Of a stretch of DNA of 9,388 bases, positions 1 to 5,253 are shown piece after piece. The translations under genes were made by a program, and so were the position numbers. The number at the start of each line of letters is the position of its first letter. Position 1 is the first letter of the stretch. Source of the stretch: JALZEG01 sp046263255 (GTDB lineage: Bacteria; Actinomycetota; CADDZG01; WHSQ01); contig JBHELD010000002.1 in the NCBI GenBank assembly GCA_046263255.1, positions 1 through 9,388 of the forward strand, written 5' to 3'. Under the pieces are notes generated by a model. It searched no databases and was not told the origin of the DNA. It saw only the letters and a program-made list of their open reading frames with translations.

Positions 1-354
1 GTCACGAGCTCCGCCGCATGGACGCGCGAGATCCGCGCTTACCTGGTGCCGCCGCCCGGAGACGCGTACGTGTACGAGTCGTTCACCGCACCGGAGGCGC
101 GGGGCCGAGGCGTCTACCCGTTCGCCCTCGCGTCGATCTGCTCGTGGGCGGTGGTGCGGGACATCGTGCGGGTATGGGTCGCCGTCGAGCGCGGCAACGC
201 GCCTTCGTTCCGGGCGATAGCCAAGGCCGGCTTCGAGCCGTCGTACTCGATCGGGTACGCCCGCCGGCTCGGGCGTCTGACGCTGGACGTCGAGACGCCG
301 GGGGACGTGCCGGCTCCGGTCGTCACGACGGCGCCTCCGAGCCAACCCGCGTAG
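1..354 (+). CDS. GNAT-family N-acetyltransferase, C-terminal part (5' end outside window)
   Basis: The frame is open from the first base of the window and ends at TAG 352-354, so only the last 117 residues are present and the start lies upstream. The visible part carries the acetyl-CoA-binding loop of GNAT enzymes (EARGRGVYPFAL, Arg-x-x-Gly-x-Gly/Ala type, about residues 36-47 of the fragment). It then has the later family signature NAPSFRAIAKAGFEP, the helix and beta strand in which many GNATs end. A Pro/Thr/Ala-rich tail of about 25 residues follows the fold. The family transfers an acetyl group from acetyl-CoA to an amine, but the substrate cannot be told from this fragment. An in-frame GTG at 46 would cut into the domain and is not a sensible start. 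The fold is clear; the substrate is unknown. Confidence 0.85.
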   Translation, partial: VTSSAAWTREIRAYLVPPPGDAYVYESFTAPEARGRGVYPFALASICSWAVVRDIVRVWVAVERGNAPSFRAIAKAGFEPSYSIGYARRLGRLTLDVETPGDVPAPVVTTAPPSQPA

Positions 355-358
355 GGGG

Positions 359-388
359 TAGCCAAACCAACCCGACCAAGTCCATAAT
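359..388 (+). promoter_or_regulatory. Candidate promoter ahead of the structured RNA at 416-549
   Basis: CATAAT at 383-388 matches 5 of 6 bases of the TATAAT -10 box in an otherwise GC-rich region. TAGCCA at 359-364 matches 4 of 6 bases of TTGACA, with an 18-base spacer. Transcription would start near 395, about 20 bases before the closing stem of the RNA structure. The assignment rests on motif matching only, and the -35 match is modest. Confidence 0.35.
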
Positions 389-415
389 CGGGGGGCTAAC
401 CTGTGACCGAAGGTT

Positions 416-549
416 TGCGGGCGCTCGAGGGCCAGGACCGAGACGGCGCCTTGCGGCTGGGAGCGATCTCAGCCCCAAGGCCACGCTACCGGCACGACCC
501 CCTCAACTGGCACCTGTTGCCGGACGGCTTAAGGCCCCGAGCGCCCGCA
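416..549 (+). ncRNA. Structured RNA candidate of unknown class (three-helix junction)
   Basis: This gene-free stretch folds into a compact shape by hand. The closing stem pairs 416-433 with 533-549: 17 Watson-Crick pairs with one bulged A at 428. Inside it, a hairpin pairs 448-453 with 476-481 and 455-462 with 467-474. That is 14 pairs with one C/C mismatch, capped by the GNRA tetraloop GCGA at 463-466. A second arm pairs 489-494 with 518-523 (6 bp) around a C-rich loop. The one wobble (G460-T469) is G-U on the plus strand but would be A-C on the minus strand, and the GNRA loop also exists only on the plus strand, so the RNA is probably plus-sense. Six Gs at 390-395 could pair with the Cs at 498-502 as a pseudoknot, which is speculative. 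The next plus-strand gene starts only at 1945, so a stand-alone small RNA or the GNAT gene's 3' UTR is more likely than a riboswitch. I do not recognise the class; it does not show the conserved cores of SAM, cobalamin, TPP, c-di-GMP-I, SRP, tmRNA or RNase P RNAs. Confidence 0.55.
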
Positions 550-595
550 TCCACTCCGGTCCGTCTGCCGCCGCATCCGGCGCGCCTCCGCTCGT

Positions 596-781
596 TTACT
601 TGCGCGACTGCTTGCTCTTCGCCGCGATCGTCAGGACCTCGTCCAGGGCGATCGTGTCGCCGTCCCGTTTCCACCAGCGGGCCTCGCAGCGCCGGCACGA
701 GAAGAACTGGACGGTCTCGTCCTCCTTCAGGTGGATCTCGATCTCGGTCGTGTCTTCGACGCCGCACTCAGGACATTTCAT
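596..781 (-). CDS. Small zinc-ribbon protein (61 aa)
   Basis: The 61-residue protein has two Cys pairs, CPEC at residues 3-6 and CRRC at 29-32. This gives a C-x2-C-x22-C-x2-C spacing like the zinc ribbon of TFIIS-type proteins, followed by an aromatic/basic stretch (ARWWKRDGD). The two pairs would hold one structural zinc. An ATG at 814 is in frame, but the ATG at 781 is preferred: it has AGGGGAG six bases upstream and the ribbon begins right there. It is the last of a run of minus-strand genes, about 64 bp after the DUF6788-like gene. A direct repeat lies in that gap. Function is unknown; RNA, DNA or protein binding are all possible. The coding call is firm because of the Cys spacing and the ribosome binding site. 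Confidence 0.8.
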   Translation of the reverse strand: MKCPECGVEDTTEIEIHLKEDETVQFFSCRRCEARWWKRDGDTIALDEVLTIAAKSKQSRK

Positions 782-822
782 CGGCTTCTCCCCTAGTGTG
801 AACCCGGCTTCCATTTTGTGGC

Positions 823-844
823 AACGAAAGGCAGAACGAAAGGC
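823..844. repeat. 10-bp tandem direct repeat upstream of the zinc-ribbon gene
   Basis: The decamer AACGAAAGGC occurs at 823-832 and again at 835-844, separated by AG (12-base period, about one helical turn). It sits between the stop of the DUF6788-like gene (846) and the zinc-ribbon start (781), 42-63 bases upstream of that start on the minus strand. A pair of regulator half-sites on one helix face is possible; chance is also possible. Confidence 0.4.
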
Positions 845-845
845 C

Positions 846-1154
846 TCATCCCGAGGATTCTCCGGGAGCGGCCGGATCGCCCGGACGCCCCACGTAGCGG
901 GACCTCGTGCGGCCTCCTTCCCGGTAGTAGGCGTACCAGTAGGGGCCGTGGGGACACTTGGTGCACCCAGGTTTCCCGCACCTCACCGACTCGAGCCGGT
1001 ACGTGACCGGGCCCGTCTCCTCCACTGCGAAGCCCTCGCCCCCGAAGTCGTCGCCGCGCGACTTCAGCAGCCCGCGGACGAAGATCAGCAGCCGCCTGAG
1101 GTCGGGATCGTCGAGGCGGCGCAGCTCGTTCAGAAGCCTGCGGTCCAGGGTCAT
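846..1154 (-). CDS. DUF6788-like Cys-rich small protein
   Basis: This is a 102-residue protein. Residues 1-33 form a charged helical region (DRRLLNELRRLDDPDLRRLL). Residues 50-90 hold the recognisable domain: TYRLESVRCGKPGCTKC followed by HGPYWYAYYREGGRTRSRYV. The combination Y-x-C-G-K-x-x-C ... HGPY.YAYWREGG...YVG is typical of DUF6788, a short family of unknown function found in bacteria and archaea. Cys59, Cys64 and Cys67 plus His69 could bind a metal. The Arg-rich beta segment after them suggests nucleic-acid contact, which is inference. The start ATG 1154 lies 43 bp after the DUF3499 stop, so the two are probably cotranscribed. There is no strong Shine-Dalgarno. Family assignment is from memory of the motif. 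Confidence 0.75.
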   Translation of the reverse strand: MTLDRRLLNELRRLDDPDLRRLLIFVRGLLKSRGDDFGGEGFAVEETGPVTYRLESVRCGKPGCTKCPHGPYWYAYYREGGRTRSRYVGRPGDPAAPGESSG

Positions 1155-1197
1155 CGGCCCAGATAATCGCCGGCGGCGCTGCGGGTCAACCGCCGGG

Positions 1198-1512
1198 TCA
1201 GGCCGAGTACCCGAAGAAGAGCTGGCGCCGCTCCGGCGCGCCGAGGGGAGCGAGTGCGTCGGGCGCGGTGGCAGGGACGGGCTCGACCCGGTCGGCGACG
1301 CGGTCGAGGAACAACGGCGGCGCCGCGCGCAGGTCGTCGAGGACCCATCCGCGGGGCGGCGTGAGCTTTCCGGCGCAGCGGTTGCACAGGACGTAGGCGT
1401 GCGGAGAGATCTCGGGGGGAGGATCGTCCAGAACGGCGCGGCGGTCGGCGTAGTCGTAGCCGAGGACCGCCGCTCCGGGGCTCGCGCAGCCCGGCTTCGA
1501 GCACAGGTTCAC
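1198..1512 (-). CDS. DUF3499 family protein
   Basis: The protein has 104 residues. The N-terminus CSKPGCASPGAAVLGYDYAD, then the middle PHAYVLCNRCAGKLTPPRGW, match DUF3499, an actinobacterial family of unknown function built around two Cys-containing knuckles. Cys4, Cys9, Cys43 and Cys46 are the likely metal ligands. As I recall the family, the second pair is more often Cys-x-x-His, so the Cys-x-x-Cys here is a mild variation. The start must be GTG 1512, because no ATG or TTG occurs between it and an upstream in-frame TAG. TAGGCT (1521-1526, minus strand) lies 8 bases before the GTG and no Shine-Dalgarno is visible, which fits a leaderless or near-leaderless message. The C-terminal 40 residues are Pro/Ala-rich and less conserved. 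The family points to Actinomycetota. Confidence 0.87.
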   Translation of the reverse strand: MNLCSKPGCASPGAAVLGYDYADRRAVLDDPPPEISPHAYVLCNRCAGKLTPPRGWVLDDLRAAPPLFLDRVADRVEPVPATAPDALAPLGAPERRQLFFGYSA

Positions 1513-1563
1513 GCCGCAGAAGCCTAAGGGAGCAGCGTGACGAAACCCCGGATTGCGGGCGCT

Positions 1564-1884
1564 CTAGCGAAGCGCGGCGCGCGGCGGCCCCACGACCTTC
1601 GACAGCACGAGGGCGCCGGCGCCGAGTGCAACGAGGAAGTAGGCGGCCCCGAACCACCAGGAGACGTGCGAGCCCGTGTCCGGCAGCGGATCGACGGGGG
1701 GCGCGGGCGTCACCGGCACGGTCGGATCGCCCGGAGCGGTGGGATCCGCGGCCCCGTCGGGCGGAGTCGGCGCGATCAGGGGGACGAAGGGGTCGCGCGC
1801 GGCCGGCGCGTCCTGCGCGAGAGCCGCGGGGGCCGCGGCCGCGAGGATCAGCGCGGCCGAGACGACGACCAGGAGCCTCCTCAT
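1564..1884 (-). CDS. Small secreted Pro-rich protein with LPDTG wall anchor
   Basis: The 106-residue protein has a classic sortase-substrate layout. Residues 1-23 are a signal peptide (MRRLL, a hydrophobic core, and ALA before the cut). Residues 24-66 are a Pro/Ala/Asp-rich stretch that includes RDPFVPLI. LPDTG is at residues 67-71, a hydrophobic segment at about 75-97, and the tail KVVGPPRAALR carries the positive charges. LPxTG proteins are cleaved by sortase between Thr and Gly and linked to the cell wall. After both cleavages only about 47 residues would remain, which is very short for a surface protein. No sortase gene is in the window. It could instead be a simple membrane-anchored peptide. 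TACGCT (1892-1897, minus strand) lies 7 bases before the ATG and looks like a leaderless -10 box. It is divergent from the hydrolase at 1945. Confidence 0.75.
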   Translation of the reverse strand: MRRLLVVVSAALILAAAAPAALAQDAPAARDPFVPLIAPTPPDGAADPTAPGDPTVPVTPAPPVDPLPDTGSHVSWWFGAAYFLVALGAGALVLSKVVGPPRAALR

Positions 1885-1891
1885 CGCGTCC

Positions 1892-1938
1892 AGCGTACGG
1901 CGGTCGCGGATCTACTGCCACCGCTCGCCTCGTAGGAT
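1892..1938. promoter_or_regulatory. Divergent -10 elements between LPDTG gene and hydrolase
   Basis: The 60-bp divergent gap has two TANNNT hexamers placed for leaderless starts. TACGCT on the minus strand (1897-1892) is followed by 7 bases and ATG 1884. TAGGAT on the plus strand (1933-1938) is followed by 6 bases and ATG 1945. No convincing TTGACA-like -35 box is seen for either. The spacing from -10 to start codon is what makes these credible. Confidence 0.45.
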
Positions 1939-1944
1939 CGGGCG

Positions 1945-2751
1945 ATGCCCCTCGCGGACCTCGGCGACGTCTCCCTCCACTACAGGGATCACGGCGGCCC
2001 GGGCGCGCCGGCCGCGCTGGGCGTGATGGGGTTCGCGCTGGACCAGCGCTATTGGGCCGCGCAGATCCCGGCGGTGATCGCCACGCACCGGTTCGTGACG
2101 TTCGACAACCGCGGCGTGGGGCGCTCGACCGGCGACGCCTCGGTGCCGCTCGAGACGATGGCGGACGACGCGGTGCGGCTCCTGGACCACCTGGGGATCG
2201 AGGAGGCGGTCGTGTTCGGGCTCTCGATGGGCGGGACGATCGCGCAGCACGTCGTGCTGGCGCATCCGGAGCGTGTCTCGGCCCTGATCCTCGGGGTGAC
2301 GTGGGCGAGGCCTCTCGAGTTCATGCGCCGCCAGGACGACCTCGCGCGCGTGCTCGTCGAGGCGAAGGGCGCGGACACGCTGTTCGAGGTCGCGCTGCTG
2401 CGGATGTTCACGCCGAAGTTCTTCGAGATGGGCGCCGAGGCGCTCGATCGGCTGGTGCGCGCGCTGAACGCGCCTGGCGCGCCGGCGGGGCCGACGGCCG
2501 AGACGCTGCTCGCGCAGATCGACGCGCTGACGAAGCACGACGTCCTGGACCGGCTCTCCTCGATCTCGTGCCCCACGCTCGTGCTCGGCGGCAAGATGGA
2601 CATGATGGTGCCGGGGTTCGCGTCCGAGGAGATCGCCGCGGCGATCCCGGGGGCCGAGCTGACGATGTTCGAGACCGGCCACGGCTGCATGGTCGAGGAG
2701 ATGAGCGAGTTCAACGCCCGGGTCTCGACGTTCCTCGGGGCCCTGCCCTAA
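1945..2751 (+). CDS. Alpha/beta hydrolase
   Basis: This 268-residue single-domain hydrolase has all the fold's landmarks. The DNRG motif at residues 54-57 is followed by the nucleophile elbow GLSMGG with Ser94. The acid is probably Asp219 (GGKMDMMVP), and the base His246 (ETGHGCM). The oxyanion region near GVMGFALD (residues 26-33) replaces the more usual HG-x-x-G, so the HG dipeptide is not present. The length and the lid region (about 121-200) resemble PcaD/enol-lactonase-like and esterase-like members. The substrate cannot be inferred. It starts at ATG 1945, 6 bases after a TAGGAT -10-like box. It stands alone on the plus strand with minus-strand genes on both sides, so it is probably monocistronic. 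Confidence 0.88.
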   Translation: MPLADLGDVSLHYRDHGGPGAPAALGVMGFALDQRYWAAQIPAVIATHRFVTFDNRGVGRSTGDASVPLETMADDAVRLLDHLGIEEAVVFGLSMGGTIAQHVVLAHPERVSALILGVTWARPLEFMRRQDDLARVLVEAKGADTLFEVALLRMFTPKFFEMGAEALDRLVRALNAPGAPAGPTAETLLAQIDALTKHDVLDRLSSISCPTLVLGGKMDMMVPGFASEEIAAAIPGAELTMFETGHGCMVEEMSEFNARVSTFLGALP

Positions 2752-2798
2752 CCCCTGCGGCATTAGTCGCGAAAGCGCAACCACGCCGCACGGGGCGG

Positions 2799-2824
2799 TC
2801 TTAGGTAACGCTTCGTACCTAAGA
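2799..2824 (+). terminator. AT-rich perfect palindrome after the hydrolase gene (terminator or operator)
   Basis: TCTTAGGTA at 2799-2807 is the exact reverse complement of TACCTAAGA at 2816-2824, with an 8-base centre. It lies 48 bases after the hydrolase stop. Four Ts follow at 2828-2831, four bases past the stem, so it could work as a weak plus-strand terminator. The AT-rich stem, unusual in this genome, would equally suit an operator for a dimeric repressor. Confidence 0.4.
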
Positions 2825-2879
2825 AAGTTTTGTAATCCCGTCCCGGGCTCCAGCGGAGGTCGAGCGTCCGCCGAGCGCG

Positions 2880-2904
2880 AAAAAGGCCCCGCGGAGCAGG
2901 GCCC
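2880..2904 (-). terminator. Intrinsic terminator for the minus-strand operon
   Basis: Read on the minus strand, GGCCC (2904-2900) pairs with GGGCC (2890-2886) around a 9-base loop, and six Ts follow at 2885-2880. A short GC stem followed by a T run is the standard intrinsic terminator form. It would end transcripts coming from the tryptophan dioxygenase gene, whose stop is about 140 bases upstream. Confidence 0.6.
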
Positions 2905-3005
2905 GAACACAAACGTACCCCGCAGTGACTTTCGGCCGAGACCTACTCATCTCTGCGAGGTACTCGGACATCTTACGACGTGGTGCAGGGTGGGCGCAAG
3001 GCCGT

Positions 3006-3041
3006 CGGCGCAGATATGTTCGCGATTCGCGCTCTGCGCCG
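3006..3041 (-). other. Strong hairpin right after the dioxygenase stop codon
   Basis: CGGCGCAGA at 3006-3014 pairs perfectly with TCTGCGCCG at 3033-3041 (9 bp), with an inner CGCG/CGCG stem around ATT. It begins 3 bases past the TAG of the dioxygenase (3046-3044). No T run follows, so it is probably an mRNA 3'-end stabiliser or processing site. The true terminator is likely at 2904-2880. The 2905-3005 stretch between them has weaker inverted repeats, such as a CCGAG/CTCGG pair near 2935-2968, and no credible gene. Confidence 0.5.
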
Positions 3042-3043
3042 TC

Positions 3044-3880
3044 CTACAGGTAGCTGCGCAGGTCCCACAGCTCCGGGTAGAAGCGCTTGTTCAGGGTCGA
3101 CCTCAGGTAAGGCGCCCCGGTCGACCCGCCCGTGCCGCTCTTCGTGCCGATCTGACGCTCGACCATCAGGACGTGCCGGCTGCGCCACATCGCGAAATGC
3201 TGGTCGTGCTCGAGCAGCGCCTCCGACAGGTAGTACTCGTCCGCGCGGCCCTCGCGGTCGCGGGCGATCCGCAGAAGCGTCGACCGCCGCGCCTCGAGGT
3301 CGTCGGAGGGCATCGGCAGCCCCCGGTCGTTCAGCAGCTTGCAGAACGCGTCCCACAGCGTCGGCTCGGCGAGGCGCCGCTCGAGGCGCGCCCGGTCCTC
3401 GGGCGACGACCCAACACGGTCGAGATACGCCGGATCCTTCAACCCCGAGATGAACTCGATCTCACGGAACTGGACGGACTGGAAGCCGCTGGCCGGCGCA
3501 AGGTGCATGCGGAACTCGAGGAAGTCCTGCGGCGCCATCGTCTCGAGGACCCGGATCTGCGTCACCGCGACCTCCTCGATCGCCATCACGCGCTCGAGGA
3601 GGTGACGCGCCCCGGTCGGGCGGCCGGCGGTCATCAGGTCGCGGACCGACTCGAGCCCGAACAGGATCTGCTTGAACCAGAGCTCGTAGACCTGGTGCAC
3701 GACGATGAACAGAAGCTCGTCGTGCGCCGGCGGATCCGCCTCCGGCCGCTGCAGCTGCAGGAGCTCCGGGACCTTCAGGTAGCTGCCGTAGGAGAGCCTG
3801 CGGTCCTCCTCGCCGAAGCGAGGCGGCCGGCGCGGGTTCGACTCGGCCGCGGGCGGGCGGGAGTCGGTCGCGTCGGACAG
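3044..3880 (-). CDS. kynA: Tryptophan 2,3-dioxygenase, apparently starting at CTG
   Basis: This heme enzyme oxidises L-tryptophan to N-formylkynurenine, the first step of kynurenine breakdown. From CTG 3880 the product is 278 residues, normal for bacterial TDO. Family motifs, in CTG-based numbering: RLSYGSYLKVPELL (28-41), FIVVHQVYELWFK with active-site His62, EFRMHLAPASGFQS with Arg124 for the substrate carboxylate, WRSRHVLMVERQIG with the probable heme ligand His236, and GTGGSTGAPYLR with Thr254. The frame follows the L,D-transpeptidase TAA (3883-3881) directly and in the same frame. No ATG, GTG or TTG occurs until GTG 3700, and starting there would delete the conserved first 60 residues. 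GGAG at 3892-3889 sits 8 bases before the CTG, an ideal spacing, so translation is probably coupled to the upstream gene. A sequencing error or stop readthrough is the alternative. Confidence 0.88.
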   Translation of the reverse strand: MSDATDSRPPAAESNPRRPPRFGEEDRRLSYGSYLKVPELLQLQRPEADPPAHDELLFIVVHQVYELWFKQILFGLESVRDLMTAGRPTGARHLLERVMAIEEVAVTQIRVLETMAPQDFLEFRMHLAPASGFQSVQFREIEFISGLKDPAYLDRVGSSPEDRARLERRLAEPTLWDAFCKLLNDRGLPMPSDDLEARRSTLLRIARDREGRADEYYLSEALLEHDQHFAMWRSRHVLMVERQIGTKSGTGGSTGAPYLRSTLNKRFYPELWDLRSYL

Positions 3881-5143
3881 TTATCCGTCTCCGTTCGACG
3901 GCTTCCCGTCCGGTCGCTTTCTGTCCGCCTCGGCCTGCTCCGCGGCAGCGCGGGTCCCCTCGTTCTCGGCCTCGTCCTCGACCAGCGTCGGGTCGGGCGC
4001 CGAGGCGTACATCGGGCGCAACGGCCCCGCGACGACGGAGACGATCGGGGTGCCGACCTCGATCATGTCGTAGAGCTGGATGACGTCCTCGTTGCTCATG
4101 CGGACGCACCCGTGGCTCGCGTTGTAGCCGAGCGAGTACGTCGCGCTCGTGCCGTGGAAGCGGATCGCGGGCGCGGTCCAGTTGATCGCGCGCAGCCCGA
4201 GCGGGTTCCCGGGGCCCGGCGGGATCGTCGCCGGCATGTCGGCGCCCCAGGTCTCGGGGGCGGGGTTCACCCAGGTCGGCATGTACCGCTTGAGCTCGAC
4301 CTCGAAGACTCCCGTCGGCGTCATGTACTCCGGCTGACCGGTGGCGATGGGCCACTCGTGCGTGATCTTCTGGTCCTGGTAGAGGTAGAGCTTGTTCTCG
4401 CCGATGCGGACGAGCAGCACCTGGTCGAAGTCCCCGGTCGTCTTCTGCGGCTTCTCCACCTTGACCTTCAGGGGGACCGAGGGCGCTCCTGTGCGCAGAG
4501 CCTTCATGAAGGCCCGGTGGCTCACGGCCACGTCGACCCGCCGCCCCTCGCGGGCGTCGACGAACTTCACCCACCCGGTCGAGTAGTCGAGCGACGCGTC
4601 CCGGGCCTCGCGGTTCAGCGACGACGCGACGCCCTCGAGGAACGCCCGCGCGCCCTTGGTGGGGTAGCGGATCGCGACGTCGCCCGAGTGGTCGAGGTCG
4701 TCGCCGAGAACGCGCATCCGCATCTTCTCGAAGAACGAGGTCTCGGCGCTCGCGGCGAGCGCGGCCTCGACCGCCAGCCGGGCGGTGCTGGTGGCGCCGA
4801 CCTTCGCCGGCGTCACGCGCCACCTCCGGTCCTCCCACTCCACGGTGATCGTGCGGCGGAGCTCGGGGCGCACCGCGTCCCGCACCGCGGCGAGCGCCTC
4901 GTCCTCGTCCATCCCGCCGACGGGGACGCCGGCGACCGTGGTCCCCGGCAGCATCTTGCCGGCGTACTCGTTGCTGTAGTCGTACGTCGCGTAGGCGGCC
5001 CCCGCGGCCCCGAGCAGGAGCAGGGCGCCGACGGCGGAGAGCGCGATCGTCCACCTGCGCCCGAGGCGGGGCAGGCGGAGCCGGCGCCGGCGCGGGGTCA
5101 CGTCGGCGCTTGCGTCTGTCGCAGGGCTGGGCTGGTTCTCCAC
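3881..5143 (-). CDS. Membrane-anchored L,D-transpeptidase (YkuD domain)
   Basis: L,D-transpeptidases make 3-3 cross-links in peptidoglycan or attach proteins to it, outside the membrane. From GTG 5143 the protein has 420 residues. A basic N-terminus (TPRRRRLRLPRLGRR) leads to a membrane segment at about 31-54 with no lipobox. Next is a region of about 70-200 (GVPVGGMDEDEALAAV and on) like the VanW-type peptidoglycan-binding domain. The YkuD catalytic domain spans about 241-371, with FHGT (His330) and SHGCVRMS holding catalytic Cys346 and His344. The acidic/Lys-rich tail (372-420) is low-complexity. The frame is open to ATG 5263, but that would overlap the divergent cbs start and add a non-membrane Arg/Ser leader, so GTG 5143 is preferred. 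A TACGAT -10-like box 9 bases upstream supports it. The gene is followed without a gap by the dioxygenase. Confidence 0.9.
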   Translation of the reverse strand: MENQPSPATDASADVTPRRRRLRLPRLGRRWTIALSAVGALLLLGAAGAAYATYDYSNEYAGKMLPGTTVAGVPVGGMDEDEALAAVRDAVRPELRRTITVEWEDRRWRVTPAKVGATSTARLAVEAALAASAETSFFEKMRMRVLGDDLDHSGDVAIRYPTKGARAFLEGVASSLNREARDASLDYSTGWVKFVDAREGRRVDVAVSHRAFMKALRTGAPSVPLKVKVEKPQKTTGDFDQVLLVRIGENKLYLYQDQKITHEWPIATGQPEYMTPTGVFEVELKRYMPTWVNPAPETWGADMPATIPPGPGNPLGLRAINWTAPAIRFHGTSATYSLGYNASHGCVRMSNEDVIQLYDMIEVGTPIVSVVAGPLRPMYASAPDPTLVEDEAENEGTRAAAEQAEADRKRPDGKPSNGDG

Positions 5144-5152
5144 AGGCGGCCC

Positions 5153-5158
5153 ATCGTA
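5153..5158 (-). promoter_or_regulatory. Candidate -10 box for the L,D-transpeptidase operon
   Basis: TACGAT on the minus strand (5158-5153) lies 9 bases before GTG 5143, placing a transcription start within a few bases of the start codon. No good -35 box is seen and no Shine-Dalgarno lies between. The 110-bp divergent gap (5144-5253) must also hold the cbs promoter, which I cannot identify. Confidence 0.35.
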
Positions 5159-5253
5159 ACGGCGGGAACGAGATCGCGAAAGAGAACCAAGCGAGGGTCG
5201 GACGATTCCTCCCCGCCCGGCCGTGTTGCGCGCCTCGCCGCCGTGCTGCCACG

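Noticed and set aside
114..365. Minus-strand open frame opposite the GNAT gene
   Set aside because: The plus-strand frame shows clear acetyltransferase motifs; the antisense product has none.
416..549. The structured RNA as a SAM, cobalamin, TPP, c-di-AMP or c-di-GMP riboswitch
   Set aside because: None of the conserved core sequences of those classes is present on either strand, and no plus-strand gene follows closely enough to be controlled.
2819..2971. 50-codon minus-strand frame between the dioxygenase and hydrolase genes
   Set aside because: It runs across the intrinsic terminator and the palindrome, has no ribosome binding site and gives no recognisable protein.
3044..3700. Tryptophan dioxygenase starting at GTG 3700
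   Set aside because: It would lose the conserved SYGSYLKVPELL and FIVV segments, which are encoded in the same frame immediately upstream with a good Shine-Dalgarno before CTG 3880.
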